A DNA stretch of 37,702 nucleotides from Alkalibacterium kapii (lineage in GTDB: Bacteria > Bacillota > Bacilli > Lactobacillales > Carnobacteriaceae_A), in NCBI RefSeq assembly GCF_007988865.1, contig NZ_BJUY01000019.1, forward strand, positions 1 through 37,702, in the 5' to 3' direction. Position 1 is the stretch's first letter; every line of letters begins with the position of its first letter. The position numbers and the translations under genes were made by a program. Below are positions 18,477 to 27,450 of this stretch, in pieces. Under the pieces are notes generated by a model that was not told where the DNA came from, ran no database searches, and saw only the letters and a program-made list of their open reading frames with translations.

Positions 18477-20842
18477 GTAAAAAGCAAAGTGGAAATTTAA
18501 GTGAAGAAAAAGAACGCAAAGCACTAAAGAAGAGTATTCTTTCATATATGGAAGAAGAGAACAAAGAAGCGATGGAAGTAAACAAAATCAGCGAAGGTTT
18601 AAACCGTTCAGGAGCAAAAGATTTCAAAAAACTTGTGAAAGCCATCGTTGAACTTGAAAGAGAAGATAAGATCGTCCTTCTACAAAATGGAAAATTCAAA
18701 TTAAAGAATGGATCAGAAGGAATGACAGGACGTTTCAGCGGGAACGACCGTGGTTTTGGCTTCGTAACGATCGAAGAATACGATCAGGATATATTCATTC
18801 CGCCTACTGAAACGAAATCTGCATTGAATGGAGACTTAGTAAAAGTAAAAGTCACCCAGGACGCTTTACCGCAAAAAGACAAGGGACCGGCTGGAGAAAT
18901 CGTTGAAATCATTGAACGTGGAATCGAGAACGTTTTTGGAGAATTTACGCCGTATCCAGAGAATGAAGTGAAAGCAAGCGGACTTTATGGATATGTTAAA
19001 CCTAAAAACCAGAAAATGCCCGAGTTAATCGTGGAAGTCGAAACAAAAGGCATTCGACCGGTTGATGGCAGTATCGTTCAAGTCGAAGTGACAGACTTTG
19101 CTTTCAAAGGTGAAGTAAATCATCTAGCTGGTATCGTTACTAAAACGCTTGGTCACAAAGATGAACCAGGGATCGAAATCCTTACAATCGTTCATAAGCA
19201 TGGTATACCAAGTGAATTTCCTGAAGAAGTCATTGAAGAAGCTAAAAATGTTCCCGACAGTATCTCAGAAAAGGATCTTGAAGGGCGTAAAGATTTGCGT
19301 GACGAAGTTATTATAACTATTGACGGTGCGGATGCAAAGGATTTAGATGATGCTATTCAAGTGAAACGACTGGAAAACGGAAATTACTATCTGGGTGTGC
19401 ATATCGCAGATGTCAGTCATTATGTTACTGAAAACAGCGCTATGGATACCGAAGCATATGAACGTGGAACAAGTGTCTATCTGACAGATCGTGTCATTCC
19501 AATGCTGCCGCAACGTCTGTCGAATGGCATCTGTTCACTGCATCCTGATGTCGATCGACTGACACTGAGCTGTGAGATGGAGATCAACAAGTCAGGCAAA
19601 GTAGTGGATTATGATATCACTAAAAGTGTCATCAACAACCACTACCGTATGACGTACGAAGCTGTAAACGATATATTGGAAAATGACAATGCAGAGCTTA
19701 AAAAAGAATACAGTGAAATCGTAGACATGCTGAAAGATATGGAAGCTTTACATCATATCCTTGAGAAAAAGCGTGTGAACCGTGGCTCTATCGATTTTGA
19801 TACCCATGAAGCTAAAATAAAGGTAGATGAAACAGGTTTTCCAGTAGATATTATCCTCCGTGAACGGGGTGTTGGCGAGCGTCTGATCGAGTCATTCATG
19901 CTTTCAGCGAATGAAACAGTTTCTGAACATTATGCCAAGCAGGATCTGCCGATTTTATATCGTATTCACGATAAGCCGGATGAAGGAAAAATGCAGCGTT
20001 TTATTGAATTCGTCAGTGGCTTTGGCATCAACGTTAAAGGACTGAAGGATTCAATCAGTCCTAAAAAGCTTCAGAATATCCTGGACAAAGTAGCCGGTAC
20101 ACCTGAAGAGGGCGTTATCAAAATGCTCCTGCTTCGTTCAATGCAGCAGGCTAAATATGACGTCGTACCAATCGGACACTATGGTCTGGCGGCGGAATAT
20201 TACTCTCACTTCACCTCACCGATCAGACGTTACCCGGATTTGATCCTTCATCGACTGATCCATTACTATGATGAGGTCGGAAAAGGTCAAAAAGCAAAAA
20301 ATCACTGGAATGCTAAATTGCCGGAAATCGCTGAGCGCAGTTCAATGACAGAGCGTCGCGCAGTGGATGCCGAACGTGAAACGGACGAAATGAAAAAAGC
20401 AGAATACATGTCCACTAAAATTGGAGAAAAGTTCCAAGGTGTTATTACTTCAGTTACAAACTTTGGCCTATTCGTTCAACTTCCTAATTCAGTCGAGGGA
20501 CTTGTGCACATTTCAAATATGAATGATGATTACTACGAGTTCAATGAGCGAGAACTGCTTCTGATCGGTCAGCAAACAGGTAATGTATACAGGATTGGAC
20601 AATCGGTCGAAGTCGTGGTAACGAATGCAGACAAAGAGACTTATGAAATCGATTTTCAATTAGTTGAAGACGAAGAAACAAAGGCAAAGCGTGAAAAGAG
20701 TAAAAAAGAAAAGCAAGATAAAAAGAGAAAGAAAAGCAATAAGCCTAAAGATCACAGAAAAAAATCATCGCGCAAGAAGGATGATAAGAAAGGTTCAAGT
20801 AAACGCAGGAAACGACGCAAATCAAAGAAACCTAAAAAATAA
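18473..20842 (+). CDS. rnr: Ribonuclease R
   Basis: A processive 3'-5' exoribonuclease that degrades structured RNA, including defective messages released by trans-translation. 789 residues. Domains in order: a helix-turn-helix region (about 15-75), cold-shock domains (about 85-235) with [13 protein letters not shown], the RNB catalytic core with Asp284, Asp290, Asp292 and Asp293 in [15 protein letters not shown], an S1 domain (about 650-730) starting [20 protein letters not shown], and a lysine/serine-rich tail (about 735-789) of the kind that binds RNA and helps unwinding. The start is TTG overlapping the esterase stop, with GGAGGAG upstream. It sits 17 bp before smpB. Confidence 0.97.
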   Translation: MSKKQSGNLSEEKERKALKKSILSYMEEENKEAMEVNKISEGLNRSGAKDFKKLVKAIVELEREDKIVLLQNGKFKLKNGSEGMTGRFSGNDRGFGFVTIEEYDQDIFIPPTETKSALNGDLVKVKVTQDALPQKDKGPAGEIVEIIERGIENVFGEFTPYPENEVKASGLYGYVKPKNQKMPELIVEVETKGIRPVDGSIVQVEVTDFAFKGEVNHLAGIVTKTLGHKDEPGIEILTIVHKHGIPSEFPEEVIEEAKNVPDSISEKDLEGRKDLRDEVIITIDGADAKDLDDAIQVKRLENGNYYLGVHIADVSHYVTENSAMDTEAYERGTSVYLTDRVIPMLPQRLSNGICSLHPDVDRLTLSCEMEINKSGKVVDYDITKSVINNHYRMTYEAVNDILENDNAELKKEYSEIVDMLKDMEALHHILEKKRVNRGSIDFDTHEAKIKVDETGFPVDIILRERGVGERLIESFMLSANETVSEHYAKQDLPILYRIHDKPDEGKMQRFIEFVSGFGINVKGLKDSISPKKLQNILDKVAGTPEEGVIKMLLLRSMQQAKYDVVPIGHYGLAAEYYSHFTSPIRRYPDLILHRLIHYYDEVGKGQKAKNHWNAKLPEIAERSSMTERRAVDAERETDEMKKAEYMSTKIGEKFQGVITSVTNFGLFVQLPNSVEGLVHISNMNDDYYEFNERELLLIGQQTGNVYRIGQSVEVVVTNADKETYEIDFQLVEDEETKAKREKSKKEKQDKKRKKSNKPKDHRKKSSRKKDDKKGSSKRRKRRKSKKPKK

Positions 20843-20859
20843 AGAAAAGGAGGAGTCAT

Positions 20860-21321
20860 ATGCCTCAAGGACAAGGTAAACTGATAGCACAAAACAGAAA
20901 AGCACGTTATGAATATACGATCCTGGATACGATCGAAGCAGGTATCGTTCTGCAGGGAACAGAAATCAAGTCGATCCGTGCAGGACGAATCAATCTCAAA
21001 GACGGTTACGCAGGTATTCGTAAAGGTGAAATCTGGTTATATAATGTGCATATCGCTCCATTTGAAAAGGGAAATCAGTTCAATCATGATCCAGTCAGAA
21101 CACGTAAGCTGCTGATGAAGAAAAAGCAAATCGATAAACTGATCGGGGAAACAAAACAAGGTGGCGTAACACTGATTCCTCTAAAAGTTTATATCAAGAA
21201 CGGTGTAGCTAAAGTCTTGATTGGCTTGGCTAAAGGTAAAAAGCAATACGACAAGCGGGAAACGATCAAACGGCGTGACCAGGAACGTCAGCTGAGACGA
21301 GCAGTAAAAGATAATTATTAA
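20860..21321 (+). CDS. smpB: SsrA-binding protein SmpB
   Basis: Binds tmRNA and brings it to stalled ribosomes, its C-terminal tail reading the empty mRNA channel. 153 residues. The OB-fold core shows [20 protein letters not shown] (11-30), [10 protein letters not shown] and [17 protein letters not shown]; the C-terminal tail is basic ([20 protein letters not shown]) as required for function. AAGGAGGAG precedes the ATG. It is co-transcribed with rnr. Its RNA partner ssrA is about 5.3 kb downstream on the opposite strand rather than directly next to it. Confidence 0.98.
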   Translation: MPQGQGKLIAQNRKARYEYTILDTIEAGIVLQGTEIKSIRAGRINLKDGYAGIRKGEIWLYNVHIAPFEKGNQFNHDPVRTRKLLMKKKQIDKLIGETKQGGVTLIPLKVYIKNGVAKVLIGLAKGKKQYDKRETIKRRDQERQLRRAVKDNY

Positions 21322-21463
21322 GATTAATATGTATGAATCGAGAGTGGTTTAATGCTTACTCTAGATCACAAAAAATGTAAAAGCTATTTCAAGTAACTTT
21401 ATCGCTAAAGCTCTCGTAATTTGTTAGAATGAAAGAAGAGGAACAATGAAGGAGAGAAAAGTA

Positions 21464-22144
21464 ATGGCAAATAAGGGTGTCACCATATATTTCGTCCGTC
21501 ACGGCGAAACGTACTTTAATTACTATGGACGAATGCAGGGCTGGAGTAATATGCCTTTGACAGAAAATGGCATAGAAGACGTACGCCGCTGTGGGCGAGG
21601 ATTAGCAGATGTTAAATTCAATGCTGTGTACACGAGTGACCTGAAACGTACACAGGATACGGCAGAAATCATTCTAGAAGAAAATGGTCAAAGCGAAACA
21701 ATCAAAATGAATCCCATGCCTGAATTTAGGGAAGTTTTCTTTGGCTCCATGGAAGGGATGTACGGTTCAGAAGCCTACGACAAAGTGAGAGAACATTTGG
21801 GTTATGAAACTGAAAAAGAATTGTTTAACAAGACAGACGTCCCTGAACGAATGGATGCTTTTAGAGCGATCGACCCTGAAAACCATGCAGAGGACTTTAT
21901 GATGTTCTGGTCTCGCGTAGAAAAAGGTCTGATCAAACTAATGGATCGGCACAAATATACGGGAGAAAAAATCTTACTCGTTGCTCACGGTGGAACGATC
22001 CGTTACATTTTACAAAATCTTATTCCAGACCTTGATGACACAGAAAGTCTTTTAAATGCTAGTGTATCAGTTGCTAAATATGAAGATGGCCTCTTCCATA
22101 TAGAACGTTATAACGATGTCTCACATTTCACTGATGAAAAATAA
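21464..22144 (+). CDS. Histidine phosphatase family protein (phosphoglycerate mutase-like)
   Basis: A 226-residue phosphatase of the branch-1 histidine phosphatase superfamily. The phosphohistidine motif FVRHGET places the nucleophile at His13; TSDLKRTQDTAEI, EFREVFFGSMEG and VAHGGTIR (His175) complete the active site. Members act on phosphosugars, phosphoserine or nucleotide phosphates; the substrate cannot be told from sequence, and glycolysis here is already served by gpmI. An in-frame ATG at 21446 exists, but the AAGGAG between it and 21464 sits 9 bp before the latter, which I prefer. Monocistronic, with a terminator downstream. Confidence 0.88.
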   Translation: MANKGVTIYFVRHGETYFNYYGRMQGWSNMPLTENGIEDVRRCGRGLADVKFNAVYTSDLKRTQDTAEIILEENGQSETIKMNPMPEFREVFFGSMEGMYGSEAYDKVREHLGYETEKELFNKTDVPERMDAFRAIDPENHAEDFMMFWSRVEKGLIKLMDRHKYTGEKILLVAHGGTIRYILQNLIPDLDDTESLLNASVSVAKYEDGLFHIERYNDVSHFTDEK

Positions 22145-22152
22145 TCAATAAC

Positions 22153-22227
22153 AAAAAGTCTTGTATCCTTTTTGTTCGGATTCTCTTTTTCATAAGAGAT
22201 CTAAACAAAGGAACAAGGCTTTTTATT
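22153..22227 (+). terminator. Imperfect two-part hairpin terminator
   Basis: AAAAAGTCTTGT...CCTTT pairs with AAAGG..CAAGGCTTTTT, with an inner TCTCTT/AAGAGA helix, ending in a T-run. Confidence 0.7.
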
Positions 22228-22414
22228 TATAAAGATATGTGATTAGTGTACATAGTTATAAATGAGTTAAAACTTAATGGACATAATACTCACCAAAATT
22301 AAATTTCTTTTATTGTATTTTCATGATACTTTCTGAAACAAGGTAGCTATTTGTGATAAGATGAGCTTGAATTCATTAAATAAATGAAAGTTATTATAGA
22401 TAAGGGGAATGATT

Positions 22415-23461
22415 ATGTTAGAAAGAGAACAATTTACGTTTAAAGACTATACCAATAAGGTACTAGCGGGCACAGCAAGCGGTATCGTTATTGGGTTGAT
22501 TGCCAATGCTATTTTAGGAGGAATTTTTAAAGCACTCATTCCGTATGGTACCATTTTTGAAACATTAGCCATGATTGTATCGACTATGCAGTTTTTAACC
22601 CCGGCGCTGATTGGTGTTCTAGTCGGAATGCAGTTCAAGTTGAATCCAATGCAAAGTGTGATCATTGGTGCCGCATCCTTTTTAGGTTCAGGTGCCTATG
22701 TAGTGACAGATGCAGGGATCGTTTTAGTTGGAATCGGAGACCTAGTCAATGTGATGATCATCTCAGGTCTTGCTGTGTTTGCTACACGTTTTTTAGAAGG
22801 GAAACTTGGTTCTTTAACCTTGATTTTACTCCCTATTATTGTAGGAGCCGGTGTGGGAACGATTGGTATACTGATCTTGCCTTATGTCAGCCTCGTGACT
22901 ACAACAATCGGCAATGGAATAAACACCTTTACACAGCTTCAACCACTCGTTATGGCAATACTTATTTCTGTAGCCTTTTCAGTTCTGATTATTTCGCCAA
23001 TCTCTACAGTAGCCATTGGTATAGCTATAGGAATATCAGGACTAGGAGCCGGAGCTGCAGCAGTTGGGATCACAGCTTGTACCGCAGTTTTAGTTTTCGG
23101 TTCACAAAAAGTGAATCACAAAGGGACAACTTTAGCTATCCTCTTGGGAGCGATGAAAATGATGATGCCAAACCTCGTTAAGCATCCAAGAATCGTCATT
23201 CCAATCATTGTTAATGCAGTATTTTCTGGTATAGGGGCTTACCTGTTCAGCATGCAAGGTGTACCAGAAACAGCTGGTTTTGGCATCGTAGGCTTAGTAG
23301 GCCCAATACAGGCAGTAAATATGGGGTCAGCACTTTGGATGGTCATTCTGGCATACTTTGTGATTCCATTTGGAGGAGCTTTAATCGTTGATGTATTATT
23401 TAATAAAGTACTAAAAATATATGAGCACGACATCTTTAAATTCGTACCCGCTACAAACTAG
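22415..23461 (+). CDS. PTS EIIC-like membrane permease (PTS_EIIC_2 family)
   Basis: A 348-residue integral membrane protein with about ten hydrophobic helices and glycine-rich loops, resembling the PTS_EIIC_2 family (PF13303-like). Recognisable stretches are FTFKDYTNKVLAGTASGIVI at the N-terminus and GLVGPIQAVNMGSALWMVIL near the C-terminus. There is no IIA, IIB or HPr-like domain in it or next to it, so whether it works as a phosphotransferase or as a plain carrier is open. The start at 22415 is 7 bp from AAGGGG; an ATG at 22409 is too close. It is followed after 21 bp by a ketopantoate reductase gene, almost surely in the same operon, which hints at a substrate linked to pantoate or a related keto-acid (inference). 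Confidence 0.8.
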   Translation: MLEREQFTFKDYTNKVLAGTASGIVIGLIANAILGGIFKALIPYGTIFETLAMIVSTMQFLTPALIGVLVGMQFKLNPMQSVIIGAASFLGSGAYVVTDAGIVLVGIGDLVNVMIISGLAVFATRFLEGKLGSLTLILLPIIVGAGVGTIGILILPYVSLVTTTIGNGINTFTQLQPLVMAILISVAFSVLIISPISTVAIGIAIGISGLGAGAAAVGITACTAVLVFGSQKVNHKGTTLAILLGAMKMMMPNLVKHPRIVIPIIVNAVFSGIGAYLFSMQGVPETAGFGIVGLVGPIQAVNMGSALWMVILAYFVIPFGGALIVDVLFNKVLKIYEHDIFKFVPATN

Positions 23462-23482
23462 TATAAAAAGGAGAAATAATTT

Positions 23483-24424
23483 ATGAAAATAGCAATTGCA
23501 GGATCAGGAGCTTTAGGATGTGGATTTGGTTATCATTTACAAAAAGGTGGCGCTGATGTCACTTTACTGGATAATTGGGAACAGCACATCAAAACGATCT
23601 CTGAAAAAGGTTTGACCATTTCCGTCAATGGCAGTAAGGATAATCAGGAGATGGACATTTGTAGACCTCATGAGTTGAAAGAAAAAATGGATGTCATCTT
23701 CGTATTCACGAAATCAATGGGGCTCAAGTCAATGATGGAAAGTATTGAACATATCATTGGACCGGATACTAAAATCGTCTGTTTGTTGAATGGCTTAGGA
23801 CATTTAAAAACTCTGGAAAAATATATAAATCGAAAAAATATTATCATGGGGACCACCGTTTGGACGGCAGGTATCGATGCACCTGGACATACGCACTTTA
23901 ACGGTCAAGGGCCTGTTGAAATACAAAACAGCGACCCAAGTGAAAAAGAAGCGACCATTGAAATCGTTGATTTACTTCAAAAAAGCGGACTTAATGGTGA
24001 ATACAGTGAAAACGTTAATTTCACTATTTGGCGTAAGGCTTGCGTAAATGGCACTATGAACGCTTTGTGTACGATATTGGATGCGAATATTGAGGAAGTT
24101 TTTGCCACACCTACGATTGATTCCATGCTGAGGAATATTATTAAAGAGTTCGCTACAGTAGCTAAACATCAAGATAACGTGACACTTAACGTCGAAGAAA
24201 CCATTTCGTATCTTAAATCATTGGCTGATAAAGTAGGCGCACACTATCCATCAATGCATCAGGACTTAAATAATAACCGTCCAACTGAAATTGACTTTTT
24301 AAATGGAGAAGTAGCTGAAGCCTCTAAAAAACTAGGCCTTGAAGCACCTTATTGCCAGCAGATAACTGATTTGATACACGCTAAAGAAGCTATCTTAGGT
24401 ATTACTACAACGAAAGTTAAATAA
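23483..24424 (+). CDS. panE: 2-dehydropantoate 2-reductase family protein
   Basis: Predicted NADPH-dependent reductase making pantoate from ketopantoate, a step to pantothenate and coenzyme A. 313 residues. Nucleotide motif AGSGALGCG (6-14), NGLG (103-106), catalytic Lys185 in IWRKACVNG with Asn189, and the C-terminal signature SMHQDLNNNRPTEIDFLNG are all present. The family also holds paralogues that reduce other 2-keto acids, so panE is a family-level symbol. It lies 21 bp after an EIIC-like permease gene with a good AAGGAG ribosome binding site, and is followed by a terminator. No other pantothenate genes are in view. Confidence 0.85.
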   Translation: MKIAIAGSGALGCGFGYHLQKGGADVTLLDNWEQHIKTISEKGLTISVNGSKDNQEMDICRPHELKEKMDVIFVFTKSMGLKSMMESIEHIIGPDTKIVCLLNGLGHLKTLEKYINRKNIIMGTTVWTAGIDAPGHTHFNGQGPVEIQNSDPSEKEATIEIVDLLQKSGLNGEYSENVNFTIWRKACVNGTMNALCTILDANIEEVFATPTIDSMLRNIIKEFATVAKHQDNVTLNVEETISYLKSLADKVGAHYPSMHQDLNNNRPTEIDFLNGEVAEASKKLGLEAPYCQQITDLIHAKEAILGITTTKVK

Positions 24425-24438
24425 AAACTTAGAAGAAA

Positions 24439-24482
24439 TATATGATCTGCATCAGTTGATTTTGGTGCAGATCTATATTTTT
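24439..24482 (+). terminator. Terminator of the EIIC-panE operon
   Basis: GATCTGCATC (24444-24453) pairs with GGTGCAGATC (24464-24473), one G-T pair, extended by A/T pairs and followed by a T-rich run. Confidence 0.85.
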
Positions 24483-24662
24483 ATGCTAGATGGTCCCATT
24501 TTAAAAGAGGCTCATTTAAAAAGTAGTGCCTGGAAATGAACAAATAAATAGATCAACGCTATTAAAACTTTAATAGAGTTTACCAAAATACTACTTTCAT
24601 TCATTTGATTTCTTACTTTATGGCTTATTTATCGATTTTTCATGCCTTTATTTTAACACCAT

Positions 24663-24712
24663 TAAAACTCAAACTGCTGGATATTTTTAAATAACCAGCA
24701 GTTTGAGTTTTA
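24663..24712 (-). terminator. Strong terminator of the minus-strand oxidoreductase
   Basis: AAAACTCAAACTGCTGG (24664-24680) is perfectly complementary to CCAGCAGTTTGAGTTTT (24695-24711), a 17-bp stem with a 14-base loop. It lies 7 bp beyond the stop of the minus-strand gene; the A-run on the plus strand gives the minus-strand T-run. Confidence 0.88.
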
Positions 24713-24717
24713 TGTTC

Positions 24718-25707
24718 TTATTCTTCTATAATGGCAAAAACTGTCCGGCCATTTCCAGGCTTTTCCATCAATTCTTTATGTGCTTCAACCGGTTCATCTA
24801 AAGTGAATTTTTTTCCTATCAGCGGTTTAAGAATCTCATTTTCCAGGAAACTAACAATCCCATGGAATGCTTCATTTCTTGCTTCTTTCGTCATGTGCGA
24901 AACATTTACTGCCGTTATATACGCTTCATTCCCCATTAGATTTCGGGGAGTAATTTCAATTGAAGCTCTACTACCAACGACAACAATGCGACCATATTCA
25001 GCAATGACTTGGGTATCTATTTCTAAGTTCACGTTAGCAAGCATTTCAATAACAACATCGGGCCCATTTCCTTCTGTGTACTCGGTTAATTCATATTTGT
25101 TTTCATATGTCAGATGGTTCATCGCATAATCGGCACCGAGTTCAAGTATTTGTTCGCGTCCTTTTTCTGTACTTGATGTGCCAATAACTATTGCGCCAAT
25201 CGCTTTTGCCATTTGAATAGCTAGACTTCCAACAGCACCACTTGCCCCGTGAATTAAGATATATTCGCCTGCCCGAATTTTTGCCCGCTGAAACAGTGAT
25301 GCATAAGCTGTGAAGGCAGGGATTCCTAAGGCTGCTCCATCCATCATCGAACAATTATCTGGTAGCCGATGCACTCGATCAGCATCTGCTACTACTTTTT
25401 CCGCATAAGTTCCAGTATTTCTTTTAGCTGTCAACCCAGCTAAAAATACCCGGTCCCCTACTTTTAATTCACTAACTTCTGGTCCTAATTCTTCAATTAG
25501 GCCTGCTGCATCATATCCAGGTACATAAGGAAAGTCAAGCCCTTTCCCTCCATCTTTTGATCCATTGATTTTATAAGACTCATTCGGATTTAATCCTGTA
25601 ACATGTATTTTTATTTTCACCTCATGCGCACCCGGTGTGGGCTCTTCTATTGATGCGGTTTCTAAAACATCAGGTCCGCCAAACTCATTAATTACTACTG
25701 CTTTCAT
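24718..25707 (-). CDS. Zinc-independent NADPH:quinone oxidoreductase-like protein (MDR superfamily)
   Basis: A 329-residue medium-chain dehydrogenase/reductase without the zinc-ligand cysteines of alcohol dehydrogenases. It starts MKAVVINEFGGPDVLE, typical of quinone oxidoreductases, has VPGYDAAGLIEELG in the catalytic domain and the nucleotide-binding HGASGAVGSLA at 153-163. The likely reaction is NADPH-dependent reduction of quinones or enones; the true substrate is unknown. The frame continues 28 codons upstream, but AGGAGG lies just before the methionine at 25707 and the extra residues are not family-like. Monocistronic. Confidence 0.9.
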   Translation of the reverse strand: MKAVVINEFGGPDVLETASIEEPTPGAHEVKIKIHVTGLNPNESYKINGSKDGGKGLDFPYVPGYDAAGLIEELGPEVSELKVGDRVFLAGLTAKRNTGTYAEKVVADADRVHRLPDNCSMMDGAALGIPAFTAYASLFQRAKIRAGEYILIHGASGAVGSLAIQMAKAIGAIVIGTSSTEKGREQILELGADYAMNHLTYENKYELTEYTEGNGPDVVIEMLANVNLEIDTQVIAEYGRIVVVGSRASIEITPRNLMGNEAYITAVNVSHMTKEARNEAFHGIVSFLENEILKPLIGKKFTLDEPVEAHKELMEKPGNGRTVFAIIEE

Positions 25708-26265
25708 TCTATTCCTCCTAAATATTGGTCTATTTAAGTTTAACACTGAACGGATTTTATTTCTTGATTTTTGTTTAGTTCCCCCATTCATTCATTGCCA
25801 TCTTAAATTCATCAACTTTTGTAACTATCTTCTAAATTAATAGGTGTCCCCTCAGTGAACGTGCCTTTCTGAATTACTCACGGATTGTTCCACTCTCTAA
25901 AGTGTATTAAATTTAATAGTCTCAATCTTATTTAATATAATTTCTTGTAAAAAAATCTTTATCTGATTAGTTCTAGTTTGAAAAACTTTTAAATTTGAAG
26001 CGATCTCTTGTCGCGGATATTAATAAGTTACTATTCTCTACTTCTAATCGCTTATTTTTATTATTATAATTTGGAGATTTTTATGTTGATGTTGAGCTGA
26101 AAAAAGAAACAGTATGATTAGAATACGTTTAGTCATACACCACAAACACGAGAAGATAAACTAGAGAAACAAGAATTAAATTAAAATCTTCAATGCTTAA
26201 ATTTTGACTGTTAAGTGAGCTTATGCGAAATTAAGGTTAGTAAATAAGAGAAAGGGGCAAAATTA
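25708..26265. other. 558-bp AT-rich spacer without a recognisable gene
   Basis: It separates the oxidoreductase (minus) from the DUF2188 gene (plus), so both upstream regions lie here. I see no coding frame of note. The only structure is AAGCGAT near 26000 facing ATCGCTT near 26050, too far apart to be a convincing hairpin. A TTGACT at 26204-26209 could be a -35 for the DUF2188 gene, but no good -10 follows at the right distance. Confidence 0.5.
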
Positions 26266-26526
26266 ATGAGTGAAGAAACTAATAATGGTCGCGGTAATTA
26301 CTTCGAAAAAAGAGCAGGAACAGATGACGCCCGTTTTCATGTGGTAACGGGCGAAGATACTCGGTGGGAAGTCAAAGAAGAAGGGGTTCGCGAAGCAGTA
26401 TACACAACTGATGATAAAGACGAGGCCTTAGAAGAAGCCAAAAAAAGAGCCGAAAAAAACCAGTCAAAAGTCATCGTACATGGTGAAGACGGTAAAATCG
26501 AAGATCAAATCGAGTATAATCAGTAG
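26266..26526 (+). CDS. DUF2188 domain protein
   Basis: A small, highly charged 86-residue protein. Residues about 22-75 match the DUF2188 pattern: a strand FHVVTGEDTRWEVKEEG, then TDDKDEALEEAKKRAEKN and KVIVHGEDGKI. The domain occurs in small cytoplasmic proteins of unknown function, sometimes linked to stress; no function is claimed. A GAAAGGGG ribosome binding site precedes the ATG, and a terminator follows at once, so it is monocistronic and convergent with ssrA. Confidence 0.8.
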   Translation: MSEETNNGRGNYFEKRAGTDDARFHVVTGEDTRWEVKEEGVREAVYTTDDKDEALEEAKKRAEKNQSKVIVHGEDGKIEDQIEYNQ

Positions 26527-26530
26527 AATC

Positions 26531-26578
26531 AAAAAAAGAAGAGAAGCACCGGTTTAAAGGCGCTTCTTTTCTTTTTTA
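26531..26578 (+). terminator. Bidirectional terminator between the DUF2188 gene and ssrA
   Basis: AAAAAAGAAGAGAAGC pairs with GCTTCTTTTCTTTTTT (one G-T pair), with A- and T-runs on both sides, so it can serve the plus-strand gene and the minus-strand tmRNA. Confidence 0.85.
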
Positions 26579-26583
26579 GTGTA

Positions 26584-26949
26584 TGGAGTTGAGGGGAGTC
26601 GAACCCCTGTCCAGACGTATCGACACTCAAGTATCTACGTTCATAGTTTTACTACTTAAAGTTTCGCTCAGCATCAGCCGTAAAACGGGCGTCATGCGTT
26701 GCTAGTCTGATGATCTCTTCTTAGTCTTGCAGACGGAAAGACTAAGCGTATCCCACTTATTATAGGACCCGATACCGAGCACATGGGCGATGCCGGTCGG
26801 ATCACGCTAAGCTGTTTTTACGCAGCTAAAGCGTAGTTGTTGTTATTATTGTTTGCAGTTATATTTAACTGTGACGTTGATACGCAGTCTCGTCACCTGC
26901 GGAACGCAACCCAAGCTCAATCTACGCCTGTCGAATCCGTAACAACCCC
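26584..26949 (-). ncRNA. ssrA: Transfer-messenger RNA (tmRNA)
   Basis: Rescues stalled ribosomes together with SmpB and adds a degradation tag. On the minus strand the 5' end GGGGUUG pairs with 3' CAACUCC as the tRNA-like acceptor stem, and the T arm carries GGGGUUCGACUCCCC. The discriminator A is followed by UAC in the genome, so CCA is not encoded and must be added. The tag frame (26818-26856 on the plus coordinates) reads GCA, six Asn codons, UAC GCU UUA GCU GCG UAA: ANNNNNNYALAA. The ALAA end is the usual ClpXP signal. Further stems are present between the tag and the 3' domain, as expected for pseudoknots 2-4. About 366 nt, a normal size. smpB is 5.3 kb away on the other strand. Confidence 0.96.
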
Positions 26950-26985
26950 GACATAATAGATAGAGCCTTTCTTGACTCTATAAGT

Positions 26986-26994
26986 ATTATAGCA
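26986..26994 (-). promoter_or_regulatory. Extended -10 promoter of ssrA
   Basis: On the minus strand TGC-TATAAT (TATAAT = 26986-26991) is an extended -10 with a consensus hexamer. It would start transcription about 30 nt before the mature tmRNA 5' end at 26949, leaving a leader for RNase P to remove. No clear -35 is seen. Confidence 0.7.
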
Positions 26995-27204
26995 TACCTC
27001 TATAAAAAAGAAAAGTGTGTTCGCTTATTTTTTGTAAGTTTTAATAGATTAAAAGATATATTATATCAGTTAATACGAACAGTGCTTGGTCATATTAGAC
27101 TGAGCGCTTTTATTTTGGAATACGTTCTGAGTGATAGCCAATGAGGATAAATAAAAAGATATGAATTGTTCTGTCTTTTGCACTTTAAGATAATTTGATA
27201 TTTT

Positions 27205-27312
27205 TGATAATGATCAACACTACAAAATAGAAGGAGACTCTCAATTGATATTACTGAAATTATATGACAGTAAAAGCCGGTAAATACTGACAGGACAGGT
27301 TTACCGGCTTTT
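27205..27312 (+). ncRNA. Candidate orphan small transcript, possibly with a 12-codon reading frame
   Basis: TTGATAATG contains a possible -10 (GATAAT, 27206-27211). An AAGGAG (27231-27236) sits 8 bp before TTG at 27245, which opens a 12-codon frame (MILLKLYDSKSR, stop at 27281-27283). The frame runs straight into a strong terminator, AAAAGCCGGTAAA (27272-27284)/TTTACCGGCTTTT (27300-27312) plus T-run. No plus-strand gene follows until 29.2 kb, so this would be a self-contained unit of about 90-100 nt. TGATAAT-G-ATCAACA (27205-27219) matches 12 of 14 positions of the Fur-type box TGATAAT-N-ATTATCA. It could be a small RNA, a tiny peptide gene or a gene remnant; the terminator is certain, the rest is inference. 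Confidence 0.45.
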
Positions 27313-27316
27313 TTAT
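27272..27316 (+). terminator. Strong orphan rho-independent terminator
   Basis: A 13-bp perfect stem, AAAAGCCGGTAAA with TTTACCGGCTTTT, a 15-base loop, then a T-run. No annotated gene ends just upstream, apart from the 12-codon frame. Confidence 0.88.
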
Positions 27317-27450
27317 TTAATATGAGGCAGAACTCTGCAATTCTAGTGATACTAAATAACAGTGAAAAGTTAGTAGTCCATATGAATGGAAAAAGTAAGC
27401 ATTATAATCAAACAGGAACTGCATAATACAGTATGGCAGCAATGTTTGAT

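Noticed and set aside
24520-24620. Insertion-sequence remnant suggested by AAAGTAGT near 24525 and ACTACTTT near 24592
   Set aside because: Only eight bases match, no transposase fragment or target duplication is visible, and chance in AT-rich DNA explains it.
25860-26250. A decayed regulator gene upstream of the oxidoreductase
   Set aside because: Translating the stretch by eye on the minus strand gave only short pieces broken by stops and no recognisable domain.
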